DNA of 64,000 nt from Phascolarctos cinereus (GCF_002099425.1 NW_018343979.1:1723501-1787500); one strand, 5' to 3'; numbered from the stretch's first letter, positions 1 through 11,185 are shown. The notes: generated from the letters alone by a model not told the origin. Numbers and translations: made by a program.

Positions 1-300
1 GTTCTCCACTTGTGTGACTTTATTCATTTTACTCCCTATGCCTGGAATATCCACTTTCCCATAATTTCCATGCTTTAAACTCGACTCAGATGCCACATCT
101 TTTATATGGTTTTCCCTGATCCCTCACCAGTGACAACTTTTTCATCTCAACCACAGCAAAGCCTTGTGTTTTGTACTGCATTAATGCATTTCCCATTGTT
201 TATATATCTTAACTGCTGGCTTCTCACCAAATTGTAGCTCCATCAAGATCAGGATAGCATCCTATCTAATGTTTTCATCTACCTACCTCGATTCCTACCT
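1..300 (+). repeat. L2-type LINE 3' region, old
   Basis: The text resembles the end of L2 on this strand: a 'cctggaata' block, then 'atgccacatcttttatatgg' and 'ttccctgatccctca', then 'ttgtagctccatcaagatcaggatag', which echoes the L2 'gtaagctccttgagggcagg' motif. It is strongly decayed and has no clean end. Confidence 0.45.
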
Positions 301-760
301 CGTTGTTCTGCATACAATGTATTCCTTAATGGTATTAGGGTGGACTGCTAGAACTTCATCCCAGGGCTCCAACAAGGGATGGTACAAACTCCTTCCCTAA
401 GGCAGCGTCTGGTTTATTGTACAGACCTTGCAGTCCGCCACAAACCAATACTTTGTCTATCCTCCTTCCCCAGCCCTGGAATACCATCTAAGGTCTCTTT
501 GTCCTTTCTGTCCCAGGACAGACTCTTTTCTCCCCTAAGCTCTTTTAGGGGGTTGGGATTTCTGAGGATTGTTGCTTGTGCATGGTGTGGGAGAGGGAGC
601 AGAAGATATGACAGTCTCTCTCCCATGAGACCTTGTGTCTCAAGGTGCAAGGGCCAGGCTTTCCCCTTCCCCCAATTAAACTTTTCTCAAGTTCCTAGTC
701 AGAGTTCTGGCATGATAATAATTCTGGCATGGTCATTGTCATCATCCCAGTTCCAGAATA
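301..760. other. Unassigned, weakly LTR-like stretch
   Basis: No coding region is recognised. The 133-codon plus frame here has no familiar motif. The stretch is richer in C and T than its surroundings, has an 'aaccaat' box near 444 and a 'ccccaattaaactttt' block near 670 that looks like the polyadenylation part of a long terminal repeat. If it is a solo LTR it is an old fossil; neither end could be placed. Confidence 0.25.
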
Positions 761-762
761 AT

Positions 763-886
763 AATGTTATTTTTGTATAGAACCTTTATATTTATGAAGC
801 ATTTTTCTCACAAAAATGCTGATATGAGGAAAGTAATACTGGTATTATTTTCTCTTTTACGGGGGAAGAAATTTGGTTTTGGAGAG
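763..886 (-). repeat. MIR-type SINE remnant, split by a younger SINE
   Basis: The 'tatttatgaagc...tcacaa...ggtattatt...ttttac' pattern matches the antisense 5' part of a MIR-like SINE. The expected continuation 'aagtgacttgcc' appears at 1154-1165, on the far side of the SINE at 888-1150, so the younger SINE landed inside this one. Confidence 0.5.
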
Positions 887-887
887 G

Positions 888-1150
888 AAAGAAGCAATAA
901 TTTATTAAGCACCTACAATGTTCCAGGCACCGTGCTAAGTGCTTTACAAATATCTCATCTGATCTTCATAATAACCCTGGAGGTAAGTGCTATTATTATC
1001 CTCATTTTACAGTTGAGACAACTGAGGCAGACAGAGGTTAAATGATTTCCCCAGGGTCACATTGCTATTAAATGTCTGGCACTGGATTTGAACTCAGTTC
1101 TTTCTGACTCTAAGTCTAGCACTCTATGCACTCCATCACCTAGCTGCCCC
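888..1150 (-). repeat. CORE-SINE, MIR3/Ther-2-like, minus strand
   Basis: Antisense copy with the full order of blocks: 'ttattaagcacctac', 'ccaggcaccgtgctaagtgc', 'atctcatctgatcttcataa', 'cattttacagttgagacaac', 'cccagggtcacattgctatt' and the terminal 'cacctagctgcccc'. It is nearly full length and less decayed than the MIR it interrupts. Confidence 0.75.
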
Positions 1151-1176
1151 ACTAAGTGACTTGCCTATGATCATTA

Positions 1177-1740
1177 TTATCAGTAATTTTCTGAGGTGGA
1201 ATGATAACTCCTTGTTTATGACTTCTTTTCACTTTGCCATATTGTCAAAACTAGCAGTTTTGAACCTTTGATGATAAGGTAATTGGGTATTTGAATCTCA
1301 AGAGAGTACATCTACAATGTGTCATAACAAGTGTCATTTATAAAGGGTTATTTCCTGCTCCCTCTGTGTTATTGTTTTAAAAGCCAGATTTCTGCCTCAA
1401 AGGCCTGTCACAAAGAATGGCGATGTAATTTTGCAAATGATATGGATGGACATGTTTGAATTCATGGTAATTGTAGATTTGAAATGTCTCCTGACCCTCG
1501 GAATTTTCTGAGACCAGCTTGAAGCAAGAAGGCATGAATTTGAAACTCTCTTTTTCTTTTCTTTTTTGATTTTTTAGGCATGAAAACAAATGCTAAGCAT
1601 TGTGTTTCTTCCTGATAACTCTGGGGAAATCTGAGCTAGTCTCTTAGGAAAATAAAGCATAAAGAATGTATCTCTCATAACAATTTCAAGAATATTCTTT
1701 TAGTTCTGCTTATGAGGTTATCAGAATTATTTGAAAATTA
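1177..1740. other. Unassigned
   Basis: AT-rich sequence with no gene, RNA or repeat that I recognise. The minus-strand 70-codon frame at 1377-1589 lacks known motifs. Confidence 0.5.
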
Positions 1741-1925
1741 ATCATAGATTTAGAGATATGTTGGAGATCATCTAGTCCAGCCTTCTCATTTAATAGGTAA
1801 GGAGACTGAGGTTCAGTGACATTAAGTTATTTGCCCAAGGTTGGACAAATAATAAATGTCAGAGGTGGGACTTGAACCCAGATTCTCCATCTTTAAAATC
1901 ACTACTCTTTCTACTGTATACTTTT
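1741..1925 (-). repeat. MIR-type SINE with CR1/L3-like tail
   Basis: Antisense copy: 'gatttagagatatgttggagatcatctagtcca', a 'ggagactgaggttcagtgac' core, 'gcccaaggttg', 'gtgggacttgaacccaga' and 'ctactctttctactgta'. The opening block is the CR1/L3-like 3' tail read in reverse. Confidence 0.65.
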
Positions 1926-2136
1926 CCGGGATTGGAAATTATATTGCAGCTGGCTACAGCAGCTGCCAAGGTTCTGTTGTCATAGCAGTATTATTATAAA
2001 ATGTACTTATTATAAAATTTACTCTTCTCATTAACTTTCATCATAAAATATTTTTGAATGAAAAAGATGGAGTCATGTCAGGAAATATGACACTGCTTTC
2101 CCTTACCTGATCATGGTAAGATTTAAGTCAAGTAAA

Positions 2137-2340
2137 ATCAATAAGCATTTCTTAAGTGCCTACTGTGCTAAACATCCAGGCACTGTGCTAAACACTGGGG
2201 ATACAAAGAAAGGCAAAAGATAGTCCTTGCTCTCAAGAAACTCACAATCTAACTGGGAAGACAACATGCAAATAAGATAAGATATATCCAAGTTAATTTG
2301 GAGGTAATCTCAGAGGGAAATCACTAGCATTTGAGGGTTA
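2137..2340 (-). repeat. L2 LINE 3' end, minus strand
   Basis: Reverse complement of an L2 3' end: 'atcaataagcatttcttaag', 'ccaggcactgtgctaaacac', 'ggggatacaaagaaaggcaa', 'cttgctctcaagaaactcac', then 'aggtaatctcagagggaaat'. The 3' terminus lies at the low-coordinate end. Confidence 0.75.
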
Positions 2341-2394
2341 CCTTAATGATTAGCAGTTAGTTATCTTTTGACAGACAATAGAATGCTTCTTTCA

Positions 2395-2590
2395 ATGGAA
2401 AGAATTTGGAAGTATTTTAGATTAGACCTGGAAGGGAGTTTAGAAATTTATCTAGTGCATTCCTCTCATTTGACAGATGATAAAATGAGATTATGTGACT
2501 TATTCCAGGTCACACAGATACAAAGTTGGTAGAAACAGGGTTCAAATTGAAGTCCCCTTACTCCACATCTAACACTTTTTGTGCTAGATG
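2395..2590 (-). repeat. MIR-type SINE
   Basis: Decayed antisense MIR core: 'agacctggaagggagtttag', 'atttgacagatgataaaatg', 'ccaggtcacacagata' and 'gggttcaaattgaagtcccc'. Confidence 0.55.
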
Positions 2591-2614
2591 AATCTGTTGG
2601 AAGAATGTTTTCTG

Positions 2615-2690
2615 TTTTATCCTTCATGTCTCATATAGTGCCAGGCACATAGTAGGAACTTATATGTTTCTTGAACTGAAATGATATTAT
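2615..2690 (+). repeat. L2 3' terminal scrap
   Basis: Short match to the L2 end: 'agtgccaggcacatagtagg' followed by 'aacttatatgtttcttgaa'. Confidence 0.55.
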
Positions 2691-3170
2691 TTCCCAAAAT
2701 TACCCTATAATTTGTCATTCCCCTGAAAAGAGAAATGATCTTTGCTAGTTAAGAGAAACGATTCTGTATGATGAGGAATCAAAAACAACTTACTAGAAGC
2801 AGTAAATAAATGCAATCAATAGCAGGGAAACACATTGTGATCTTTGGTACAAAGGTTCAAATTGGATTTAATATTGGTGCTTTGTTGCTGGATTCCTGAA
2901 ATCTTTCACGACTCTATCAGCTATTAGTTAACCTGTCTATTGGCAAGACGCTTCCCTGAGGAAAGTAGCCTGTAGGATAGAGGGCATAATTTATGTATCA
3001 CTGCAAACTACCAGGAATACTGCCATCTTGGAATAGAGAGAAATTTGACAAAGCAAATAGGTTGCCATGACTGTAATCTGGGACATATAGAAATGGTACC
3101 TTTGTTTAATTTTACGTCATTCAAACAAAACTTGATAATAGAGAAGTAATCACAGCACTATCTCTCTGGC
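2691..3170. other. Unassigned
   Basis: No gene or repeat is recognised in this 480-base AT-rich stretch. Confidence 0.5.
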
Positions 3171-3180
3171 TTGAGACAGT

Positions 3181-3433
3181 CTTTGTTGTTGTTGTTGTTG
3201 TTGTTCAGTCATTTTAGTCACGTCCAACTCTTTGTGACCTCGTTTGGAATTTTCTTGGCAAAGATACTGGAATGGTTGGCCATTTCGCTCTCCAGCTCAT
3301 TCGACAGATGAGGAAACTGAGGCAGACAGGGTTGAGTGATTTGCCCAGGGTCACACAGTGAGTTTCTGAAGTCAGATTTGAAGTCAGGTCTTCCTGACTC
3401 TAGGCCCAACACTCTATCTGCTATGCCATTAAT
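3181..3433 (-). repeat. RTE-tailed CORE-SINE (MAR4-like), with target-site duplication
   Basis: It begins with a (gtt)n run and the BovB/RTE 3'-end motif in reverse ('gttcagtcat', 'ccaactctttgtgacc', 'ttttcttggcaaagatactgg', 'ggccatttcgctctccag'), then the CORE ('gaggaaactgaggcagacag', 'gcccagggtcacaca', 'ttcctgactctaggccc'). The 10-base duplication ttgagacagt lies at 3171-3180 and 3434-3443. Its tail implies mobilisation by an RTE LINE. Confidence 0.85.
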
Positions 3434-3443
3434 TTGAGACAGT

Positions 3444-3815
3444 ATTGTACTTTACTTCTAGGGTAGAGAAAACTGGAACTATGGAGAGAGCAAAAAACTT
3501 TTGGTAAATTTTTTTTTCTAATTGAGTGCTAAATTAATGATATTTAAGTGTGAAATATCAAATAATTTTCATTAGACCCAAAATAAAACTTTTCTTTTGG
3601 TTTCTTTGGAAATACTTGTGTTAAGCTTCTGGAATTGGCTTTAATTTGGTGATGCATATTGAAATGCCATTAAGGTCATCCCCAACAGGAAAATTCCACC
3701 AACTCTAGTGTCTGGTGAATATTTGCACAGAGTAATGAACCTCCTTCAGACTTCATTTGGGTTTTTCTTTTAAGCATTGGAAAAATGATTAACCAGCTGA
3801 AAGACACACAGAGCA
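3444..3815. other. Unassigned
   Basis: AT-rich sequence without a recognisable gene or repeat. Confidence 0.5.
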
Positions 3816-4190
3816 ATCACACAAGACAGACAGACTTTATTGCAGAATTTCTTTTGGACAAAACAGGACCATCCTGACAGCCAGAAGTCTTTGCTCAGGA
3901 AACTCAGGAAGGACTGCCTAATAACACTTGAAAATATGAGCATGCTCCACAGATGTTTCTAAATGAAATTCTCAAATGGAAAAATACTCTGTTCCCTGTG
4001 GTAGAATGGAATAGCAGAACTGGAAGCAATCTCAGTGGCATCTTTCCTTAATTCCTGGCAGGTTGCCTTCATTAGCCTGAAGGTAACATAATGTTTATCT
4101 TTTGCTGGAGCTTTGATTACTTTTAAATCCTCAGTTCCAAATAAACTACCATTGAATTTATGCTTAAGGAATATCATGGAATAGTAAGTC
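3816..4190 (-). other. Candidate transcript end: 72-codon frame plus poly(A)-site context
   Basis: On the minus strand a frame from about 4177 to its stop at 3959 encodes 72 residues (includes KVIKAPAKDKHYV and MKATCQELRKD) that I cannot assign to a family. About 115 bases past the stop is AATAAA (antisense of 3836-3841), followed within 40 bases by a GT-rich block (tctgtctgtcttgtgtg, then ctgtgtgtc), the usual layout of a mammalian polyadenylation site. There is no A-tail, so a processed pseudogene is not favoured. It could be a terminal exon, an unrelated frame beside an LTR-type poly(A) region, or chance. Confidence 0.25.
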
Positions 4191-4375
4191 CTTGATTATA
4201 AAGTTCATAGACCTGGAGGGGTAACTTAGATATCATTTTATTCAAACTTTCTGTTTTCTGAGGGGTGTACTGGCTGGCTCCATTGACAGCGACTAGCTCA
4301 AGGTCAAATAGAAAGTTTGTAACAGGAGAGGTGAGTTCTGTTCCCAATTCTATCATCTTGATCATCATTCTACTA
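4191..4375 (-). repeat. MIR-type SINE, very decayed
   Basis: Weak antisense MIR pattern: 'agttcatagacctggagggg', 'tagatatcattttattcaaa', 'agctcaaggtcaaatag' and 'gtgagttctgttcccaattc'. Confidence 0.35.
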
Positions 4376-4379
4376 GTCC

Positions 4380-4800
4380 ATGCTTCTTCTTTAAGAAATA
4401 ATTTATTGTTTTTAAAATAAAGTTTACTGATGTCTTTCATTGTTACATTGCCTAAATTTCTTCCAATCAGTATCCATACCTTGTCCCTCCCAGAGTCATC
4501 CTATATAACAACCAAAAAAAAGAAAAGAGGAAATTAAAAACAATTAGCAAAACTGATCAATAATTAAAAGTCTTAAAATATATGCACCTCATGGTGCATA
4601 TATGGACCTCATATCCTCCCTAAAGAAAAAGGGAAAGTATCTTTTTATAGTTATTCCTTGGGGTCATACTTTATAATTTTTCAATGTAATCCTTCAATTT
4701 CAACTGCTTTGTGGTGGTTCTTTCTATTTACATTGTAATCATCATGCATGTTGCTATCTTGGTTCTGCTTAATTCACTCTGCATCAATTCATGTTAAGTC
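4380..4800 (-). mobile_element. L1 LINE 3' end, old subfamily
   Basis: Antisense L1 3' untranslated region: an A-tail-like start ('aagaaataatttattg' on the plus strand), 'ccttggggtcatactttata', 'tctatttacattgtaatcat', 'ttgctatcttggttctgctt' and 'aattcactctgcatcaattc'. Only the last few hundred bases of the element are present. Confidence 0.6.
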
Positions 4801-5039
4801 AAACTTAAGTCTAATGAAAAATGAAGCATTCTGAGTTGATTTTTTTCTCTTTTCCCCTTGTTGTCAATGAATCTCATGTTGTTGAGACTAGGCATTAAAA
4901 TAACAATTTTTGTAGGTTTCACTACAGGAGTCCTGACACAATTTTGTTTAAACTGAAGAGTTCTGCCATTGCAAAAGGAAAAAAAAATTAGAACTACTGG
5001 CAAAGAGAGGGAAGATTAGAGGGATCTGGAGCAAGTTCT
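4801..5039. other. Unassigned
   Basis: Nothing recognised. It lies between an L1 3' end and an L2 relic. Confidence 0.5.
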
Positions 5040-5615
5040 GGGGTATACCCATGCATAAAAAGTAGAATCTGGATGACGAACCTTGAAGGGCCACTGAGGA
5101 TTCTTGTGACAGATAGGAAGAGAACTACAATGTAACATTGTCAAGAAAACTCAGAAAGGAGAGAATATACATAAGGAGGGAATGGTCAGCAGTGTCAAAA
5201 ACTTCAAAGAGGTCAAGAAGGGAAGCCTGAACAAAAGATAATTGGATTTAGCAGCAAAGATTTCACTGGTGACCTTGCAAAAAACAGTGTCAGTCAAGTG
5301 ATGTGGAAGGAAGCCAGATTGCATGAGGTTGGGAAGTTAGTAGGAGGTAAGGAAGAGGACATACCAAGTGTAGATAGCTTCTTCTAGGAGTTTGGCTATG
5401 AAAGAAGGGAGAGAATTATAGCATTAAGGAATGCTAGGACCAAATGAAGATTGTTTTTTAAAGAATAAGGGTTATATGGGCATGTCTGTAGACAGCAAGC
5501 GAGGCGCCAATGGATAAGATGCTGAAAATTAGAGTGAGGTAATGATTGAAGGGCCAAAGTCTTGGAGAAGGTAGGATGGTATGGGACAAAGGGCATAAAC
5601 AGAGGGATAAGAACC
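5040..5615 (-). mobile_element. L2 ORF2 relic, minus strand
   Basis: Reverse complement of the L2 reverse-transcriptase coding region. Diagnostic blocks are 'agcagtgtcaaaaacttcaa' and 'agaggtcaagaag' (antisense of the '...SAAFDTVDH' coding motif), then 'ttggatttagcagcaaagat', 'cactggtgaccttgcaaa', 'gaagccagattgcatgaggt' and 'taggagtttggctatgaaag'. The reading frame is destroyed; the two overlapping minus frames here are fragments. Confidence 0.7.
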
Positions 5616-5837
5616 ACTTCCAAATGGATAAAAAGTCAAAAGATATAAACAAACAGTTCTAAAAATAAGAATTGCAAACTACTAGCAAACATGAAATACT
5701 GATTCTAATCAATAACAATAGGAAAGGTGCAAATCAAAACAACCAAATTGGAAAAGAAATATTATAGAAACAGCTAATGTTGAAGAGGTTTTGGAAAGAC
5801 AGGCATACTATTACATTGTTGTTGGAGTTATGAATTT
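5616..5837 (+). mobile_element. L1 ORF2 C-terminal scrap
   Basis: Plus-strand match to the end of L1 ORF2: 'aaatggataaaaagtcaaaa', 'gatataaacaaacagttct', 'gcaaatcaaaacaaccaaat', 'gacaggcatactattacatt' and 'gttgttggagtta'. It abuts L2 sequence at both ends. Confidence 0.55.
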
Positions 5838-7937
5838 TAGTGATATCTTTTAATACCATCTTCATTTCACAGTATACCTTGACCACCACTCATTCAATAT
5901 CCCCCCATATAGATGATGCCAAACTTTTTCTTCTTTTCTCAAGTCTCTCACATGATCTCCTTCTGCTCTTCCTCCCAGATGAGGATTATTTTTCGTATTT
6001 TAATAAAAAAGGAGAAGTTATTTGCTGTGACCATTCTCTTTCCCCTGTCTTTATATCTTAAAACTCCTTGACTTCATTCCTTATTCTTTCCTTTACTCCA
6101 GTATCTGAAGAAGAGATGACTCTTTTCCCTGATCTCACCCTGTCTAGACTTTTCTATTAGATTGAATCAATAATTAACTTCCCTCACCCCATAACTTTAA
6201 TCTCTCCCTATTTACTGGGTCTTTCTTTGATTCCTACAAATATGCCCTATCTCTTCATTGTGAAAAAATAAACTCATTAGACCTTAACATCCTTTCAAAC
6301 TATCATCCTAAACCTCTCTTCCCTTTCACAGCCTAACTTCCAGAAAAACCTATGTGACTGCCCTTGCCTCCATTTCTCTCAATTACTTTTCAATCATTTG
6401 TATTTAAAACCTCTGATCTCATTATAGAACTTCAATTGCTTTTTCCAAAGATAATGGTGATCTCTCAGTTTCCAAATTTGCTGGCCTTTTACCATTTCTC
6501 ATCCTTCTTTGTCTGTTGGCAGAAATTAAAACTGTTGTCCTTTTCCTCTTCCTGGTTACTCTCTCTTTTCTGAATTTTCACGATGCTTCTCTCTTTTGAT
6601 TCTCCAGGATAGCCCTTTTGTTCTTTCATCATCCACGTTACCCTCTCTAACTGTGTTTTCCACAACTCTATTCTAAGCCTTTTCTATTCTGTCTCTTATG
6701 ATATCTTATTCTGTGACCCCATTAATTCTCATATGTTTAATTATTATCTCTGTGCAGGTAATTCACAAATCTACATATTTAGCTATATGGTCATTCTTGA
6801 GCTGAATTTGCACATCTTCATATGCTAATTGGGTGTCTCAAACTTGATGGCCTGTAGACATCTCACACTCAATATGTCCAAAACTTCTTGTTATCCACAA
6901 ACTCACCCTTTTCCCAAATTTTCCTATTTCTTTTGAGGGTACCACCATTTTAAAGCATAGAACATAGTTGCAACCTTGGCATTATTTTTGACTCTTCACT
7001 GACCCTATATATCCAATAAGTTGCTCAATCTTCTTTTTTCCACCGCTGTAGTATCTTTTATTTGTCCTATTCTCTCTACTCACTTAATAACCTTCTTAGT
7101 TCTAGCTGTCATCAACTTTCACCTGGGTTACAGAAAAAAGTGTCCAAATTGTTTTTCTCTTTCCATGTTTCTCCCCACTCCAGGTAATTCACACAACTGC
7201 TGAAGTGATTTTTCTAAAGTGTGATTCTGATTGTCACAATAAACTTCAATAGCTTCTCCTTGCCTACAAGATCAAATAGAAATTGCCGTTTGACTCATGA
7301 AGCCTTTAATAATTTGTCCTTCCAAAGTTTTTAACATATCACTTCCATTCATGCATCTAACTGTATACTTAAATTGGCCTTTTTGCTGTCCTTCATATCT
7401 GACACACCATCCTCCATTTCAGTGTCTTTATGCTGGTAATTTCCATTCCTGGAGTACATTTTTGCCTTACCTTCATCTCTTAGAATGCCATATTTTCAGG
7501 GGCAGCTAGGTGGCACGGTGGATAGAACACTGGCCCTGGATTCAGGAGTACCTGAGTTCAAATCCGGCCTCAGACACATAGTACTTACTAGCTGTGTGAC
7601 CCTGGGCAAGTCACTTAACCCCATTGCCTAGCCAAAAAAAAAAAAGAATGCCTTATTTTCTTCATATATTTGCTAACATACCTTCTTATACATGAAGATT
7701 TTCCTGATCACACCTCCTAGTGTGCCTCTCCAACCAATTTCCTTATATTTTTATACATATACATATACACATAATCATTTATACAATGTACTTATTTTTA
7801 TAGAAATTGTCTCTCCAGATAGAAAGAAATTTCCTTGAATGTATGGAGACTATTTAATTTTTGCCTTTGTATCCCTAGAGTCTATCACAGTGCTAGGCAC
7901 ATAGTAGGTGCTTAATAAATGCCCCTTGATTATATCT
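5838..7937 (+). mobile_element. L2 LINE, ORF2 to 3' end, split by a SINE
   Basis: About 2 kb of L2 in order: 'gatgatgccaaactttttct', 'tctcaatatgtccaaaactt' (antisense-free coding of the 'LNMSKT' motif), 'tttcacctgggttacag', 'tgattctgattgtcac', 'tttgactcatgaagccttta' and 'tcctggagtacatttttgcc', ending in the L2 terminus 'cacagtgctaggcacatagt' and 'aggtgcttaataaatg'. It has many stops and indels and no long frame survives. A poly-A SINE interrupts it at 7499-7645. Confidence 0.75.
7499..7645 (+). repeat. Poly-A SINE (WSINE1-type) in L2, 15-bp target-site duplication
   Basis: It starts 'ggggcagctaggtggcacgg', passes 'gagttcaaatccggcctcag' and 'gtgtgaccctgggcaagtca', and ends in a 13-A tail. The duplication gaatgccatattttc (7483-7497) recurs as gaatgccttattttc (7646-7660), 14 of 15 identical. 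The A-tail and site type fit L1-driven insertion. Confidence 0.9.
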
Positions 7938-8594
7938 TCAGAATTTCATTCTTGTATTTCTATTTTTCCTGTTATGACTTCCTCTGTAAAATTTTAGTCT
8001 CAAGAATCCTACTTGTCCTGCCTTATAACTGAAATTTGCTCTCCCCAAACCTAGTGCACATGTCATACCATAGTTACCTTCTTTCTCCTTTTTCTCTAAT
8101 TTTATTTGCAAGAGTAAATTTTCTGCTATCTAGCATAGCTCACAATTGAACTGAAATATATACTCAATTCTCGAAGATTTAGAATCTAGTGAAATGTGTA
8201 CAGTCCAGGATTGAATCTAATTTAATCTTTCTTTAATGATTCAAAGGTACTTCAGAATTCTTCAATGCTTCAAGATCATGTCTATGTATATCAGTTGTTG
8301 TAGTTGTGCTGAAATAGAGGCTATTAAAGCTCTCTAGTTGACTAAATGAAAGATAATGAGGCTTTCATTATATGGCACTGATTTCATGTAAAGGCACTAA
8401 GTCTTTCATAGTCCTGTTCTAATTTGTATCTAGGAGGGGGGCTCAATAAAAAAAAAACCCAACTGTAGTGAAGACAAGAAAAGTACAAGGCAGGCTTCAT
8501 AGAATGTCTGAATGATAATCTTGAAATTCTATTTTTAACAACAAAAGGGAAAAAAAACTTCTATAAAACACATGGCAACAACATGGAATTGAAA
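7938..8594. other. Unassigned
   Basis: AT-rich, no gene or repeat recognised apart from a short A-run at 8446-8458. Confidence 0.5.
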
Positions 8595-8770
8595 GGGTGC
8601 CAAGCTGGGAATTAGGAGGCATGGTTTTGAATACCAATTCTGCCACTAGTGAAATGCATGACTCTGGCAAGTCAAGTCATCTATGTTTTTTGGAATTCAG
8701 TTTCCTCATTTGGAAACAAATGCAGTCAAATTAGTTGATCTCTAAAATCCCTTCCCATTCTGAAATCAAT
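8595..8770 (+). repeat. MIR SINE
   Basis: Plus-strand MIR: 'gctgggaattaggaggcatg', 'aataccaattctgccactag', 'gactctggcaagtcaagtca', 'cagtttcctcatttgg' and 'tctctaaaatcccttcc'. Confidence 0.7.
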
Positions 8771-9535
8771 GTCGTGCTAAGCTAAGTATTGTTAGTCCCT
8801 GTACAACAATATACTATCTCACTTTTCTTGTATTTTATAAAATGCTAACAAGAAAATCCAGAACTGATGTCTATGAAAACATAGTGAAGTGATGTTGATG
8901 TTCAGGATTAGTATTGAAGTGTGTTATGACTCCATTCAAATCTCATTATTCCCAAGAAGACATGAGTGATAATTCTTCTCTTCTAAAAATGGTATTACTA
9001 GCATAGCTAGTGATATAGGGATTTTTAAAATTTTGATATGAATCTGGAGTAAGTTTTAGTTAAATGGTTTAGTTTCTATTGGAATTAGAGTCTTGGAACT
9101 ATCTTTTCAAAATGCTTTTGATATTCAAGGATTGATAAAGAAAAAATATGATTTTGCATAAATTTGGGAGCAAAATAATATGAAAATATTTTAAAAAGAG
9201 ATTAAAAACCGTACTTTCCAACTACTATAGTAGTTCAGTGGCTCCAACACCACCATTTTGAAGCCTACCTCCCTTCAGATGTTAGTAAGAGCCACCCAGG
9301 ATCCTAAATCCTGAGAGAGCTAAGAAGACCTGTTTTCCCCTTATCATCAAGTTATTGGTACTGTTCCCTCTCTTTCCTTCTGCACCCACATCCAAAGAAA
9401 ACTCAGAAAAGAAAGTTCTTGGCACTGAAATCCTTCACGCTAACAAGGAATTCAACATCAGGAAATAACACTGAAGATGTATAACCATCTGCACCCAAAG
9501 CCTATTGGGTCATTCCCACTAGTTCTTCAACTAGT
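8771..9535. other. Unassigned
   Basis: No recognisable gene or repeat. The part after 9220 is less AT-rich than its surroundings but has no diagnostic motif. Confidence 0.5.
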
Positions 9536-9645
9536 TACCCATTAGAATGTGAGCTCACTGAAAGAATGAACTACCTTGATTTTCTATTGTTGTCCCCAAT
9601 ATTTAACATAGTGCTTAGATCTAGTAAGTACTTGGATTTCCATGT
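9536..9645 (+). repeat. L2 3' terminal fragment
   Basis: 'attagaatgtgagctcactg', 'ttgttgtccccaatatttaa' and 'catagtgcttagatctagta' follow the L2 terminal order. Confidence 0.6.
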
Positions 9646-9756
9646 TAGTTCTGGTTCTGAAAAATAAAGTACAATAGGAATAATCTCCAATAATCAGACA
9701 TTACCAAAACATTGCAATCTGATTCTGATTGGCCCTTGGTGTCTAACAGTGTTTTA

Positions 9757-9805
9757 TCTATCATCTACCTATCTATCTACCTACCTACCTACCTATCTAT
9801 CTATT
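9757..9805. repeat. (TATC/TACC)n microsatellite
   Basis: Tetranucleotide run mixing ctat and ctac units, followed by a TTTA-rich tail. Confidence 0.9.
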
Positions 9806-10149
9806 TTTATTTCATTTACTAATTTATTTATTCATTTTTATGCAGGAGGATAAAAGAAGCTCCAGTGTTTAATGTATACAAAGTTGAGATAGACGTAAAT
9901 AACCTAGTCATTTTTAACTTGTGCAAGTACTAGATACAACACAGAAATGGTAGATATATGAGCCTTACAATTTTGAAAGCAAAATCTCTTACGTTTTATA
10001 GGATGTATTTATTTCAGCTCATCTAAATACAGGTATGTCAAAAGTATGGAGCTAGAAATTAACATACACATAAAATGATAAAATTTTGTTATGTTTAAGT
10101 AAATGAATGAAAGAAATGAATGCAAAATAATTTATACATTACTCACTAC
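9806..10149. other. Unassigned
   Basis: AT-rich, nothing recognised. Confidence 0.5.
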
Positions 10150-10245
10150 AACACTGTTTAGTGCTTTGAATACAAATACAAAATTATGATAAGTCTTTAA
10201 CCTCAAGGTGCTTACACTCCAATTGAGGGAGATAACAAATATAAA
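10150..10245 (-). repeat. L2 3' end fragment, minus strand
   Basis: 'aacactgtttagtgctttga', 'atacaaatacaaaattatga' and 'cctcaaggtgcttacactcc' are the antisense L2 3' blocks. Confidence 0.6.
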
Positions 10246-11009
10246 GAGGAGTGGTAGCCCAGAAAGGGTGTTTTGGTATGTAAAGTCACAGGGCTAATGA
10301 ATGGAATTCAAGGTTAATAACACTGAATGTCAAATGCTAACTGTAAAGAGTGTTTTATTGTAATTTTGTTAACAACACTTGCATATCACACTTTTCTTAA
10401 AAAATAGCAACAGCAGGAAGTTATTTTCACCATTTTTGTTTTGTTTATTTCATTCCATTTAACTGGAAAAACAAAGCTTATGAAAAAATTATATTGTTGA
10501 GATTATGGAATAATTGCACTTGGTATATCTGTTAAATTTGAATGGAAAATACTGTATGTGAAATATGCATAGAGTAGTAGCCAGTATCACTATAAAGAAT
10601 GTTTACTTTATGAATGGGAGAGATAACTTGAAATATGTCAGAATTTGTCACTGGAAACTACTTACATTTGTGTCTCAGGTAAACACAAGGTCATGGAGGA
10701 AAAGTTTAGTTATTCAGAATCATCTATGTCCTTTGGAAATTATCATGTTGGGTTTAGATATTTACATTCTTCAGAAATTAAGTAACTTTAGTTTAATAAT
10801 TGTCTTTTTTCACTGAGTGTCTCACAAAGCTGAGAAAAGATAAGGTCAGGGAGAATGATATGCTGTCATTCAATGAGATAATGATGTAAATGATGAATCT
10901 GGGTGTGGTTGTTCAGCTCTGTGGTGCATCTGGCACACAGACAAATATTGAGAGGATCTCCAAGAGTAACTCAAATACACAACCAAACAACATCACTGCT
11001 TTGGAGTAG
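10246..11009. other. Unassigned
   Basis: No gene or repeat recognised. The 83-codon plus frame at 10565-10816 has no known motif and no coding signature that I can see. Confidence 0.5.
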
Positions 11010-11185
11010 TATAGACACAGAATGTTAGAGCTGGATGGGACCTTAGAGATCATTTAGTCCAATCCCCTCATTTTATTGATGAAGAAGGTGAGGCCCAGAA
11101 ACCCAAGGTCACATGCATGGGCAGGAGCAGAGCTAAGACTAGAATCTGAGTGTACAGTTTCCTTCATTGTGTTGTCTAAATGAGG
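11010..11185 (-). repeat. MIR-type SINE with CR1/L3-like tail
   Basis: Antisense: 'agaatgttagagctggatgg', 'gaccttagagatcatttagt', 'ccaatcccctcattttattg', 'aggtgaggcccagaaaccca'. Confidence 0.7.

Noticed and set aside
379-780. 133-codon plus-strand open frame
   Set aside because: The residues match no family I know, a shadow frame runs on the opposite strand, and the region looks more like an LTR or unassigned DNA.
888-1150. tRNA-like features in SINE bodies (for example ggttcaaatc-type B-box matches)
   Set aside because: All such matches fall inside MIR, CORE-SINE or poly-A SINE copies. None folds into an isolated tRNA gene by eye.
9757-9805. Regular short repeats considered as a CRISPR-like array
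   Set aside because: This is a plain tetranucleotide microsatellite, and the genome is a mammal's.
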